Of a stretch of DNA of 64,000 bases, positions 36,600 to 44,170 are shown piece after piece (within the stretch, counting starts at the first letter, position 1; each line of letters starts with the position of its first letter). This DNA comes from Planctomycetota bacterium. GTDB taxonomy: Bacteria > Planctomycetota > Planctomycetia > Pirellulales > Pirellulaceae. The notes under the pieces are model-generated. The model was not told the DNA's origin. It searched no databases and saw only the letters and a list, made by a program, of their open reading frames with translations. The translations under genes and the position numbers were made by a program. The stretch covers positions 1 to 64,000 of the forward strand of contig JAPLNM010000053.1 of the NCBI GenBank assembly GCA_026692845.1, given 5' to 3'.

Positions 36600-37553
36600 C
36601 TAAGGATGTACCGTCCAGTCCTTGCTAGCTATCGCTTCGCCTGCATTGGGAGTCACCAAGGCATCGAGCTGGGCGATCGATGTGCTCTTGGGAAGGATCA
36701 TTCCATTGCCTCGGATGTCGACTCCTAAAGCGACCTCCGAGTGCAAGCCACCGATCGACTGCATCGGCAAATTCCCAAACTTCGCCCCCGAAACACTCAC
36801 GTCGATGTCGCCCGGCTCGGTCCATGCGACAAGTCCATTGCTGGTCTCGACCAAAAGCAGCGTCGGCGAATCGGTGACCTGCGTTCGACCCAGTGGACCC
36901 CTCGGGGGAAATACCGTTCCGCTACCTGTCAACAGCACAAAATTCGGTTGCTTATTCCCATAGGCATCCGGAGAATTGGAACTGCAAAACACATCGGGCA
37001 TCTTGTGCATCAACGAGAAGTTCAGCGGACTGTTCCAGGATTGATCCAAAGCAAATTCACCGTAGAGATCCTTGTATCCCAAAAAAGGCAAAATCAACAC
37101 CCGCCACGAAAGCAACGGCTTGCCCGTCGGATCGACAAGACTCGCAGGAGGATACGTCCCGTAGCGATCGCAGTAGGCGTTCAAGGCCGTGGCAATCGCT
37201 TTCATCCGTGTCAAGTCGTTGTTGCAATTGGCGATCTTCATCTGCCGTCGCAGCGCCGGGAGCCCTAGAAACAAACCGGCGAGGAACATCGTCAAAAGCA
37301 AGACCCCCGAGATGCCCAGGATGGCTCTGAGCAAGGCTCGATCGCCCGGATCCCGACGGCCTGCGGCTATGATCTCAGGTTCCCTAGGCGCAGGCTTACC
37401 CGTCTGAACCGCTTGAACCAACCTTCGCTCCGCATCGCGAGTCGGCATGAGCACCGGCTTGCCACACTCGGCGCACGGCCCACTCTTTCCAAGAAACTCC
37501 TCGGGGACTTTTGTACGGCTCAAACAGAATGGACAGGTGAATTCAAAGGCCAT
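36600..37553 (-). CDS. Zinc-ribbon membrane protein with a DUF1559 (planctomycete pilin-like) domain
   Basis: From the ATG at 37553 the protein has 317 residues. It begins with a zinc ribbon, MAFEFTCPFCLSRTKV with the pair CPFC and a second pair CAEC. A transmembrane helix follows near residues 85-110 (AILGISGVLLLTMFLAGLFLG). The rest matches DUF1559: a NCNNDLTRMKAIATALNAYCDRYGTYPP-like start, SWRVLILPFLGYKDLY, and CSSNSPDAYGNKQPNFVL. Most DUF1559 proteins start with a type IV pilin-like cleavage motif; here that is replaced by the zinc ribbon and helix, so it is not processed like a pilin. The frame opens at 37724 but the preceding sequence overlaps the methyltransferase gene and does not look like protein. 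Function unknown. Confidence 0.85.
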   Translation of the reverse strand: MAFEFTCPFCLSRTKVPEEFLGKSGPCAECGKPVLMPTRDAERRLVQAVQTGKPAPREPEIIAAGRRDPGDRALLRAILGISGVLLLTMFLAGLFLGLPALRRQMKIANCNNDLTRMKAIATALNAYCDRYGTYPPASLVDPTGKPLLSWRVLILPFLGYKDLYGEFALDQSWNSPLNFSLMHKMPDVFCSSNSPDAYGNKQPNFVLLTGSGTVFPPRGPLGRTQVTDSPTLLLVETSNGLVAWTEPGDIDVSVSGAKFGNLPMQSIGGLHSEVALGVDIRGNGMILPKSTSIAQLDALVTPNAGEAIASKDWTVHP

Positions 37554-37575
37554 GAAAGTCACTCGGTGCGAGCCA

Positions 37576-38313
37576 TCAATCGCTCGACGGTTTGGTTCCA
37601 ATGAATTGGTAGTACGGGGTTCGGACCAAGGGCATATAAGGTACCTTGGACCGTTTTTCCGCGAGCCAGATGCGTTGGAAGTGCTGTTCGAGGAAGGGCA
37701 AATGGTCGGCGCTTGGAAACACATTGTCCCCTGCGAACCATACCGGCCAAAAGGTGCGATTGAACCATCCGTGCTTGGCTAGACCCTGCGCTGGGTACTT
37801 GCGAGCGACATAAAAATCGATCACCCCGATGCTCCCGCCCGGACGCAAAATCCGCAGCGCATTTTCGATCGCACCGAACCAATCGGGAATCATCGTCAAC
37901 GAGTAAGAAAACGTCACCACATCGACTTGCCCTGCCGGCGGGGTCCATCGGGTCGCATCGGCCGCCACGGCTCGGACATTCCCCCAGCCGTTGTTGCGCA
38001 CTCGCTTATCGACCACCCCTAAAAGGGACTCGGCAAGATCCACAACGTAGATGTTCTCGAACTTGCGAATCGCCGGTCCGATGAACTCGAGATTCGCTCC
38101 GGTCCCACCTCCGAAATCAACCCATGTGCCTTGGTTGCCTTGTCCCAAGCGTTCGTAGACCTCCTGGCGGCCCTGGAGCAATCGCTTGCGAAAATCGTCG
38201 TAGTGCTCGGCTTGCCCCGCATAGAAATTCTCCATCCGCTGCGCATGGTCTTTTCCACGCACAGGACGCAAGAGCATGTGATAGAGGACTTTTAGGTCGT
38301 TGAGAAAGGACAT
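37576..38313 (-). CDS. SAM-dependent methyltransferase, BtaB-like
   Basis: This 245-residue class I methyltransferase has the SAM motif VDFGGGTGANLEFIG, then YVVDLAESLLGVVDKR, VTFSYSLTMIPDW and ALRILRPGGSIGVIDFYV. The C-terminal segment with PYMPLVRTPYYQFIG recalls BtaB, the N-methyltransferase of betaine-lipid (DGTS) synthesis, where it adds three methyl groups to diacylglyceryl-homoserine. That assignment is from memory of the family and needs the partner BtaA, which is not in this window. It is 22 bp upstream of the DUF1559 gene and separated from fae by a strong terminator, so it starts a new transcription unit. Confidence 0.7.
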   Translation of the reverse strand: MSFLNDLKVLYHMLLRPVRGKDHAQRMENFYAGQAEHYDDFRKRLLQGRQEVYERLGQGNQGTWVDFGGGTGANLEFIGPAIRKFENIYVVDLAESLLGVVDKRVRNNGWGNVRAVAADATRWTPPAGQVDVVTFSYSLTMIPDWFGAIENALRILRPGGSIGVIDFYVARKYPAQGLAKHGWFNRTFWPVWFAGDNVFPSADHLPFLEQHFQRIWLAEKRSKVPYMPLVRTPYYQFIGTKPSSD

Positions 38314-38339
38314 CGCTGAATGGTAAAAAGGCGGCTATG

Positions 38340-38372
38340 AAAAAACCAGGGACTCATGGCGAGTCCCTGGTT
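38340..38372 (-). terminator. Rho-independent terminator of fae
   Basis: On the minus strand, a 12-bp perfect stem (AACCAGGGACTC/GAGTCCCTGGTT, 38361-38372 with 38344-38355) encloses a 5-base loop and is followed by a run of T (positions 38345-38340). It lies 60 bp after the fae stop and before the methyltransferase start, so it should separate the two units. Confidence 0.88.
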
Positions 38373-38432
38373 CGGCACTGAAACGTTCAAGATCGATCGA
38401 CACCGAAATGCACGACCGATGCTAGACCTAAC

Positions 38433-38930
38433 CTAGAAACCCTTGAATGGGTGCGAAGCGGTATCTTTCTTGGCGACCATCTGAGCGACAGTCGGAAGCC
38501 CCTTCATCGCATTGGCGATCGCATCGACAGTCGCCTTGTAGTTGTAGTCGTAGATCTTGCGATCATCGCTAGCGGCTGGGTGAATGAACACGCCGCAGAC
38601 AATAACCAAATTCTCCGCTTGATCGGCAGGAATCACGCCGCTGCCGACGCTGTCTGCCACGGCCTTGGCCACCGCGAATTGGGCAGGGCCAAACATCTGT
38701 ACGGCCTGCTTCATCCCCTTGATCGTCACCTTCGTAATCATCACCGTCGACGGTTTAACCGCTACATTCGGCTCCAAAACCGCGAGCAAGTTCGAGTGAC
38801 CGCTGCTCTGGGTTGACAACGCATTGGCAAAGGCGATGCCAACTGGCCCATCCTTGCTCCCAATCAACAAATCGATGTGTGCAATTTCATTGCCTTCGCC
38901 CACCAAGGCTTCGCCGACATAGTAAGACAT
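38433..38930 (-). CDS. fae: Formaldehyde-activating enzyme
   Basis: The 165-residue protein matches Fae along its whole length: YVGEALVGEGNEIAHIDLLIG with the catalytic His at position 18, SSGHSNLLAVLEPNVAVKPSTVMITKV, MFGPAQFAVAKAVADSV and VIPADQAENLVIVCGVFIHP. Fae condenses formaldehyde with tetrahydromethanopterin to methylene-H4MPT, the entry step of H4MPT-dependent formaldehyde oxidation. This pathway is known in methylotrophic proteobacteria, methanogens and planctomycetes. The gene is monocistronic, with its own terminator, and divergent from the sigma-54-linked gene at 39285. Other H4MPT-linked genes in the window are the hps homologue (30630) and mfnF homologue (61276). Confidence 0.95.
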   Translation of the reverse strand: MSYYVGEALVGEGNEIAHIDLLIGSKDGPVGIAFANALSTQSSGHSNLLAVLEPNVAVKPSTVMITKVTIKGMKQAVQMFGPAQFAVAKAVADSVGSGVIPADQAENLVIVCGVFIHPAASDDRKIYDYNYKATVDAIANAMKGLPTVAQMVAKKDTASHPFKGF

Positions 38931-39284
38931 GGACCCAAATCCTATCGTTCTAGAGACACTGAGACGGAGATTTCGCGGCTAAAGCGCGTTTCTTGAACTC
39001 TGAGGGTAGCAAACCGCTACATTCTTGCAAAGCTTTGGACGAACACTTTGTCCTCCAGATCCTTAAAAAAATATCTGGAACTCCAAGGAACAATTCGTTC
39101 TTTTTCCGCTAGAAATCAGTGGATTTTTCCGATCGATCCGGTTAGTTTGATAAGGCTATCAAGGCTATTTTTCTGAATGGCACAGCACTTGCATTCCGAA
39201 AATAGAATCCGAGGCGATGTCCCCGGATTTTTTCCCAAGTCACTCCGAAACTATTCTCTTCGATCTTCGATGGAGGCCACCGCG
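38931..39284. other. 354-bp divergent intergenic region between fae and the Gly/Met-rich gene
   Basis: The region is AT-richer than its neighbours. It holds the sigma-54 promoter at 39178-39194. About 100 bp further upstream are two short inverted repeats: CCAGAT at 39055-39060 with ATCTGG at 39073-39078, and GAAC at 39088-39091 with GTTC at 39097-39100. Their distance from the promoter is right for binding of an enhancer protein, but the motifs are short and that role is inference. A promoter for fae must also lie here but I cannot name one. No small gene is seen. Confidence 0.55.
39178..39194 (+). promoter_or_regulatory. Sigma-54 (-24/-12) promoter of the Gly/Met-rich secreted protein
   Basis: TGGCAC at 39178-39183, five bases, then TTGCAT at 39189-39194 matches the RpoN consensus TGGCAC-N5-TTGCW exactly, including the 12-bp spacing between GG and GC. 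It points towards the gene starting at 39285 and would give a leader of about 80 bases. Sigma-54 promoters need an enhancer-binding ATPase; none is encoded in the window. Confidence 0.8.
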
Positions 39285-40319
39285 ATGAAAAACTTGCTCC
39301 GCCACTTGGTGCTTTCTTTTGCTTTGGCACCCATTTCAGGGTTGCTTTCTGCGGCGTCTTTTGCAGCCGATACCGAAAAGGGTATCCCAACTGCAAAAGC
39401 CAACGTCCTGGCTCGCTCCAAGAAATCCCAACCGGCCAAACTCGGTGACGCCAAACGCGTCGCGATGTTCGATGCGATGGACCAAGGTCTCATCAGCGTC
39501 GAATACATCGGCAAAGATTCCAAACAAGCCAATATCATCTTCCGCAACAAATCCGATGAATCCATCGATGTTGTCCTCCCAGAAACCTTCGGCGCTGTCC
39601 CCGTGGTAGCTCAAGGTATGGGCATGGGCGGTATGGGCGGCGGCATGGGCGGTATGGGCGGCGGCGGAATGGGTGGTATGGGCGGCGGCGGAATGGGTGG
39701 CATGGGCGGCGGTGGCATGGGCGGCGGCCAAGGCATGGGTGGCGGATTCGGCGGTGGGATGGGCGGCGGTGGTGGTATGGGCGGAATGGGTGGCGGCGGA
39801 ATGGGTGGTATGGGCGGCATGGGAGGTATGGGCGGTGGAATGGGCGGCATGATGCGCGTCGAACCCGATCGTCCCCGAAAAGTCACCGTCCCGACTCTAT
39901 GCCTCGAACACGGAAAAGCCGACCCGACTCCCCGCATGAAATACCGAATCGTGCGACTCTCAGAAGTCAACGCAAATCCACAAGTCGCTGAACTGTGCAA
40001 GGCGCTTGCCCAAGGCAAAGTCCCTCAAAACACAGCCCAAGCGGCTGCTTGGCATATCGCAAACGGCCTGTCCTGGGAAGAACTCGCCAGCAAGCCCCTG
40101 ATGATCTCCGAATACACCGGAATCGAACTGTACTTCTCCAACAACGAAATCCAAAACGCCCTGCGGCTGACCGGGTGGGTCACCCAAGCCGCCGCAGTAG
40201 CCGAATCGCAAACGCAAAGCAGCCCTGGGGATCAAGTCCCCTCGTCCGGACAATCTGCTCTGCTGAACTCCCCAGGCGAGGCCTCCGAAGCTCAAAACGC
40301 TGCGGCTCTGAAAGAGTAG
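39285..40319 (+). CDS. Secreted glycine/methionine-rich repeat protein
   Basis: Translation from ATG 39285, eight bases after GGAGG, gives 344 residues. A signal peptide (MKNLLRHLVLSFALAPISGLLSAASFAAD) precedes a small domain (residues about 30-105) that includes AMDQGLISVEYIGKDSKQANIIFRN. Residues about 110-190 are a low-complexity run of GMGG and GGGMGG units, then a C-terminal domain with GLSWEELASKPLMISEYTG. No known family is recognised. Met-rich repeats can bind Cu(I) or be oxidation-sensitive, but this is speculation. A sigma-54 promoter lies upstream, and a strong terminator follows, so it is a single-gene unit under dedicated control. The next gene is a peroxiredoxin. Confidence 0.85.
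   Translation: MKNLLRHLVLSFALAPISGLLSAASFAADTEKGIPTAKANVLARSKKSQPAKLGDAKRVAMFDAMDQGLISVEYIGKDSKQANIIFRNKSDESIDVVLPETFGAVPVVAQGMGMGGMGGGMGGMGGGGMGGMGGGGMGGMGGGGMGGGQGMGGGFGGGMGGGGGMGGMGGGGMGGMGGMGGMGGGMGGMMRVEPDRPRKVTVPTLCLEHGKADPTPRMKYRIVRLSEVNANPQVAELCKALAQGKVPQNTAQAAAWHIANGLSWEELASKPLMISEYTGIELYFSNNEIQNALRLTGWVTQAAAVAESQTQSSPGDQVPSSGQSALLNSPGEASEAQNAAALKE
39615..39855 (+). repeat. Gly/Met-coding repeat tract
   Basis: About 240 bp of GGTATGGGCGGC-type units of 12 to 24 bases encode the GMGG low-complexity region. Such tracts change length by slippage. The minus strand is also open here but only as a mirror of the repeat. Confidence 0.85.
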
Positions 40320-40349
40320 TCTCAAGCCTTTCGTTGAACAGTCGAAGTA

Positions 40350-40390
40350 AGACGCTCGGGTTCCCACCCGAGCGTCTTGCCTTTTCTTCC
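40350..40390 (+). terminator. Rho-independent terminator of the Gly/Met-rich gene
   Basis: A 13-bp perfect stem (AAGACGCTCGGGT at 40350-40362, ACCCGAGCGTCTT at 40367-40379) with a 4-base loop is followed by GCCTTTTCTT. It isolates this gene from the peroxiredoxin at 40487. Confidence 0.88.
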
Positions 40391-40486
40391 CGAAGACTTG
40401 ACGATTCTCAGACAATGCCGACGATGATGAGCGTCAAAAAACACTTCCACCCGTTTAACCCCCGTTTCCAATAGGAGCACTCCGCC

Positions 40487-41080
40487 ATGGCCGTTCTGGT
40501 CACCCAACACGCACCCGATTTTACCGCCGATGCCGTCCTCAAGGATGGTTCGTTCGCCAAACTAAGCCTGAGCCAATTCAAAGGCAAATACGTCCTTCTG
40601 TTCTTCTATCCTCTAGACTTTACCTTCGTTTGCCCAACCGAAATCATCGCCTTCTCCGAGCGAGCCAAAGAATTCAACGACCTAGGGGTCGAAATCATCG
40701 GCGTGTCGGTCGACAGCCACTTCTCCCACTTGGCCTGGAGAAACATCCCCCGCGACCAAGGGGGCATCGGACCGATCCAGTACTCCTTGGTAGCCGATTT
40801 GGATAAACAAATCTCCAGAAATTACGATGTGCTCATCGGCGAGTCAGTGGCCCTGCGAGGCCTGTTCCTGATCGACAAAGATGGGGTCGTTCGCCATCAA
40901 GTCGTCAACGACCTGCCCCTGGGTCGCTCGGTCGACGAAGCCCTTCGAATGGTCAAAGCCCTGCAATTCTTCGAAAAGAACGGCGAAGTTTGCCCCGCCG
41001 ACTGGAAAGAAGGTAAGCGGACGATCAAACCAGGCGTCAGCGAAAGCAAAGAATTCTTCGGCGCTGAATACAAAAGCTAA
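40487..41080 (+). CDS. Typical 2-Cys peroxiredoxin (AhpC/TSA)
   Basis: The 197-residue enzyme reduces hydrogen peroxide and organic peroxides. The peroxidatic Cys is C49 in DFTFVCPTE and the resolving Cys is C169 in [11 protein letters not shown], so it is the dimer-forming 2-Cys type. The C-terminal YF-like tail ([10 protein letters not shown]) is present. AGGAG precedes the ATG. No AhpF or thioredoxin reductase gene is adjacent. It sits 65 bp before moaC on the same strand and after a strong terminator. Confidence 0.94.
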   Translation: MAVLVTQHAPDFTADAVLKDGSFAKLSLSQFKGKYVLLFFYPLDFTFVCPTEIIAFSERAKEFNDLGVEIIGVSVDSHFSHLAWRNIPRDQGGIGPIQYSLVADLDKQISRNYDVLIGESVALRGLFLIDKDGVVRHQVVNDLPLGRSVDEALRMVKALQFFEKNGEVCPADWKEGKRTIKPGVSESKEFFGAEYKS

Positions 41081-41145
41081 TACCTCTACTAGCTGTTAAT
41101 TTTTCTCAGTGTTCTCGGGCATCCTATTGGCTGGTGAGACTCTCG

Positions 41146-41643
41146 ATGGAACCCGATTCCTCCAAGCCGTCCGAACTGACTCACGTCGACTCTTTTGGCA
41201 ACGCCTCGATGGTCGACGTCGGTGACAAAGCCGTGACGGCAAGAAAGGCGATCGCTCTCGGGAGGATTACCATGTCCCAAGAGGCTGCCCGTGCAATCCA
41301 AGCCAACGCGATCTCTAAAGGAGATGCGTTGGGTGTGGCCCGAGTTGCCGCCATCCAGGCCGTCAAGGCCACCTCGAGCTTGATCCCACTTTGCCATCCG
41401 CTGCCGATCGATTCGGTCAACGTCGAGCACCAGTGGATCTCACCACGAGTTCTGGAATGGCGCGTGACCGTCCGCAGTACGGGGAAAACCGGTGTCGAGA
41501 TGGAAGCACTCACAGGGGCCAGCGTGGCAACCCTGTCCATCTACGACATGGCCAAGTCTCTGGATCGCACGATGGTCATAGGCCCGATCTTCCTCGAGGA
41601 AAAAACCGGAGGGAGTCGCGGCGATTTCCGGAAAGCCGAATAA
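41146..41643 (+). CDS. moaC: Cyclic pyranopterin monophosphate synthase
   Basis: MoaC completes the first step of molybdenum-cofactor synthesis, turning the MoaA product into cyclic pyranopterin monophosphate. The 165-residue protein shows MVDVGDKAVTARKAIALG, LIPLCHPLPI, GKTGVEMEALTGASVATLSIYDM and the catalytic Asp/Lys region DMAKSLDRTMVIG. I prefer ATG 41146, with GGTGAG seven bases before it, over an in-frame GTG at 41134. Seven bases separate it from the polyprenyl synthase gene, so they are likely cotranscribed. No moaA is in the window. Confidence 0.93.
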   Translation: MEPDSSKPSELTHVDSFGNASMVDVGDKAVTARKAIALGRITMSQEAARAIQANAISKGDALGVARVAAIQAVKATSSLIPLCHPLPIDSVNVEHQWISPRVLEWRVTVRSTGKTGVEMEALTGASVATLSIYDMAKSLDRTMVIGPIFLEEKTGGSRGDFRKAE

Positions 41644-41650
41644 TCAAGCC

Positions 41651-42757
41651 ATGGATTCCTCAGAAACCTCGACGCTCAACGCCTTCCAAAACACCTCGCG
41701 TAGCTTCGAAAGCCAAGTTCCTGCAAACCCCTCCCAACCCGAAGCGAATGAACAGAAATATCGCGAAGCGTTCTCCAAAGCTTCCCGATGTATCGGTCCG
41801 CATCTGAGAGACTTCGAAGAGCAACTCGCATCGCAACTCGTCAGCAACAACCCCCAAATCGACCGAGTCCTCAAATACGTTTCTCGACTTTCTGGCAAAC
41901 GGCTCCGACCCGCACTGACCTTCCTGACGGCCGAATTGTTCGGACCTAGCACCGACGAAACGACGCGCCTTGCAATGGTCGTCGAAATGGTCCACACCGC
42001 GACGCTCGTGCATGACGATGTTTTGGATTCCAGCGGACTGCGACGCCATCAACCAACGGTTCACGTTCGTTGGGATGTCCCAACGAGCATCCTCATCGGC
42101 GATTGGCTCTTTACCCATGCCTATGGTCTTGCCAACGCAGGCCAGTCGACCCTTCCTGGTCGATGGATCGCCGATGCTGCCAAACGCGTTTGCGAAGGGG
42201 AAATCCGACAAAACCAAACCATCGGCAACTGGGAACTCTCCCAAGAAGAATACTTCGATGTGCTCTCGTGCAAGACCGGAGCTCTTTGCGGCGCAAGCTG
42301 TGCGATGGGTGCTTGGTCGACCTCCGCCCCTGCTTGGCGATGCGATGTTCTCCAATCCTTTGGCAACAAACTAGGCCTAGCCTTCCAAATTTTTGACGAC
42401 TGGTTGGACGTCTGGGGCGATCAAACCCCCTCGGGAAAAACCCTCGGTACCGATTTTGCCCACGACAAACCTACCCTGCCCTGGATCTACCTGCTGGAAA
42501 CCTTTAGCTCGAACGAGCGCCAAGCTTGGTTCAGTCTCTACAACTCCGATCCCCAAGCCGCCAAGCTGCAACTTCAGTCCCTGCTCAAGCAAAGCGATGC
42601 TTCCGGATACACGCTTGGTTGCGCCAAGGGCTTTGCACAGTCGGCTTGCGAAGATCTCCGCAAGGCCGTCAGCGGATTCGATCTGAGCGAGCGACAAACC
42701 CAAGCCCTCCGAGCCCTCGAAGAGATTGCTAAAGCAAGCGTCGCCAGAGCCGGCTAG
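41651..42757 (+). CDS. Trans-polyprenyl diphosphate synthase (IspB-like)
   Basis: The 368-residue enzyme extends isoprenyl diphosphates with IPP. The first Asp-rich motif is HDDVLD (D122, D123, D126) and the second is FDDWLD (D249, D250, D253); KRLRPAL and the GEIRQNQ segment are also typical. Chain length cannot be read directly, but the absence of a bulky pattern before the first motif and the length fit a long-chain synthase for quinone side chains. It follows moaC closely and is convergent with the RegB-like kinase gene, 72 bp away. A quinone precursor enzyme beside a quinone-sensing type kinase is suggestive but they are on opposite strands. Confidence 0.9.
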   Translation: MDSSETSTLNAFQNTSRSFESQVPANPSQPEANEQKYREAFSKASRCIGPHLRDFEEQLASQLVSNNPQIDRVLKYVSRLSGKRLRPALTFLTAELFGPSTDETTRLAMVVEMVHTATLVHDDVLDSSGLRRHQPTVHVRWDVPTSILIGDWLFTHAYGLANAGQSTLPGRWIADAAKRVCEGEIRQNQTIGNWELSQEEYFDVLSCKTGALCGASCAMGAWSTSAPAWRCDVLQSFGNKLGLAFQIFDDWLDVWGDQTPSGKTLGTDFAHDKPTLPWIYLLETFSSNERQAWFSLYNSDPQAAKLQLQSLLKQSDASGYTLGCAKGFAQSACEDLRKAVSGFDLSERQTQALRALEEIAKASVARAG

Positions 42758-42829
42758 CACAAGCTTATCTGCGACACTGTCCGTGTGCGATCAAGTAAAC
42801 CCAGGGCAAGTGATCAACGCTCGATCGAT

Positions 42830-44170
42830 CTAATTGGTTTCGATCGGCACTCTGACCGTGCAAAGCGTTCCGCTCGGAACGGCTCTCTCGAAACGGATCG
42901 AGCCGCCGAGTCCCTGGATCACGTTGCGGGTTAGGAAAACACCCATTCCCATTCCTTTGCCAACTTCCTTGGTCGTGAAAAACGGCTCCCCGATACGACG
43001 AAGCACTTCATCGCTCAAGCCGCTTCCTGCATCCAGGATTTGCAACTGCCAGACCCGCTGATCCTGCTTGTCCATGAGAATCGTCGAGGACAAAGACACA
43101 TGCGAGGTAGGCTCCGAGGCATCCAAGCCGTTCTGAAGTAAGTTGCGAAGCGCTTGCGAGAGAGCCTGTTTAGGGAGCATGCCCTTGAAATCCCCAACGG
43201 CCTTCTCCATCGACAAATCGACCCGATGCGGCTCGCGCATCGCCGAGAGCGTCTCGTCGATGATCTCCCTTAACGCCACCGGATGAAGCCGCTCGGCGGC
43301 CGCCTCACCGGCACCACTTTTCATTCGATGCAATATGTCCTTGCACCGAGATAGCTCTTCGCGAATCAATCCAAAGTCGCGCTTGACCTTGTCAGGAATC
43401 TCCGGCTTGTCGAGCCTGCGCGACAACTCTCCTGCAATCACCGCAATCGTAGAGAGCGGCGAAGCCAACTCGTGGCCCGCCCCGGCTGCAAGTGTCGCTA
43501 AGGCTTCGAGCCTCTGGGCTCGCTCCTTGTCTTTTTCAGCGATCGCCAATCGACGATCCCTTAGCCGCACTTCCATGGCCAACTGCGATACAAAGTACGT
43601 CAGGACCCAGCTACAGGTTGCAAATGAAATCCAAAATGCCCACTTCGTCACCCCCCATGCGGCGCGATGCTCGTACGGTGAGCCCTCAAACACACCGACG
43701 GGACTAGCCGAATGAAGCAGCCAAAAACATCCAAGCACCGATGCGGCTGAAATCAATACGGCCCAGAAGCGAGATAGCACCACTCCGGCGACCGCAATAT
43801 TCGCAACATAGAAAAGAATAAATGGGTTCGCAGCACCTCCCGAAAAATACAACAGACCCGTCAAAATCGCAACGTCGAACAACAACACCCCTCCCAGAAG
43901 CCTGCTAGGTACAAGCCCATCGTAGCCGAACTGCTGCAATGACCTTTTGGCGATGATCCGTCTAGCGATCACCCATAGAGCAATGTTGCTGGCGATCGTC
44001 AGCAACACCAAGCTGAGCAACTGAGGGATCGCCAAGGGAATCCCCAAGACCAAAGAGACAAAACTGATGACGATCAACTGGCCGGCAATCGCGATCCATC
44101 GCAACTGAGCCAGCCACAAGGCCGTCGAAGTATCGGACTCGGCCCTTATCGTTTCGTGCTCTTGATTCAC
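42830..44170 (-). CDS. RegB/PrrB-like redox sensor histidine kinase
   Basis: From the GTG at 44170 the protein has 446 residues. The start of the membrane domain reads LRWIAIAGQ, and the loop SGGAANPF (about 110-117) matches the GGxxNPF quinone-site box of RegB. About six hydrophobic helices precede the kinase core: H-box AGHELASPLSTIAVI (His about 233), a Cys in ELSRCKDIL at about 276 that aligns with the region of the redox-active RegB Cys, N-box LRNLLQNGLDAS and GMGMGVFL. RegB kinases sense ubiquinone redox state and phosphorylate RegA. No RegA-like regulator lies near. The start codon overlaps the stop of the upstream UnbV gene (GTGA), so translation is coupled; GTG 44200 is an alternative. 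Confidence 0.88.
   Translation of the reverse strand: MNQEHETIRAESDTSTALWLAQLRWIAIAGQLIVISFVSLVLGIPLAIPQLLSLVLLTIASNIALWVIARRIIAKRSLQQFGYDGLVPSRLLGGVLLFDVAILTGLLYFSGGAANPFILFYVANIAVAGVVLSRFWAVLISAASVLGCFWLLHSASPVGVFEGSPYEHRAAWGVTKWAFWISFATCSWVLTYFVSQLAMEVRLRDRRLAIAEKDKERAQRLEALATLAAGAGHELASPLSTIAVIAGELSRRLDKPEIPDKVKRDFGLIREELSRCKDILHRMKSGAGEAAAERLHPVALREIIDETLSAMREPHRVDLSMEKAVGDFKGMLPKQALSQALRNLLQNGLDASEPTSHVSLSSTILMDKQDQRVWQLQILDAGSGLSDEVLRRIGEPFFTTKEVGKGMGMGVFLTRNVIQGLGGSIRFERAVPSGTLCTVRVPIETN

Noticed and set aside
35252-36628. 458-residue plus-strand ORF across dnaG
   Set aside because: It is antisense to a clear dnaG gene and has no recognisable domain.
39336-40018. Long minus-strand ORFs opposite the Gly/Met repeat
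   Set aside because: They are Pro/Ile or Ala/His repeats mirrored from the coding strand, with no ribosome site.
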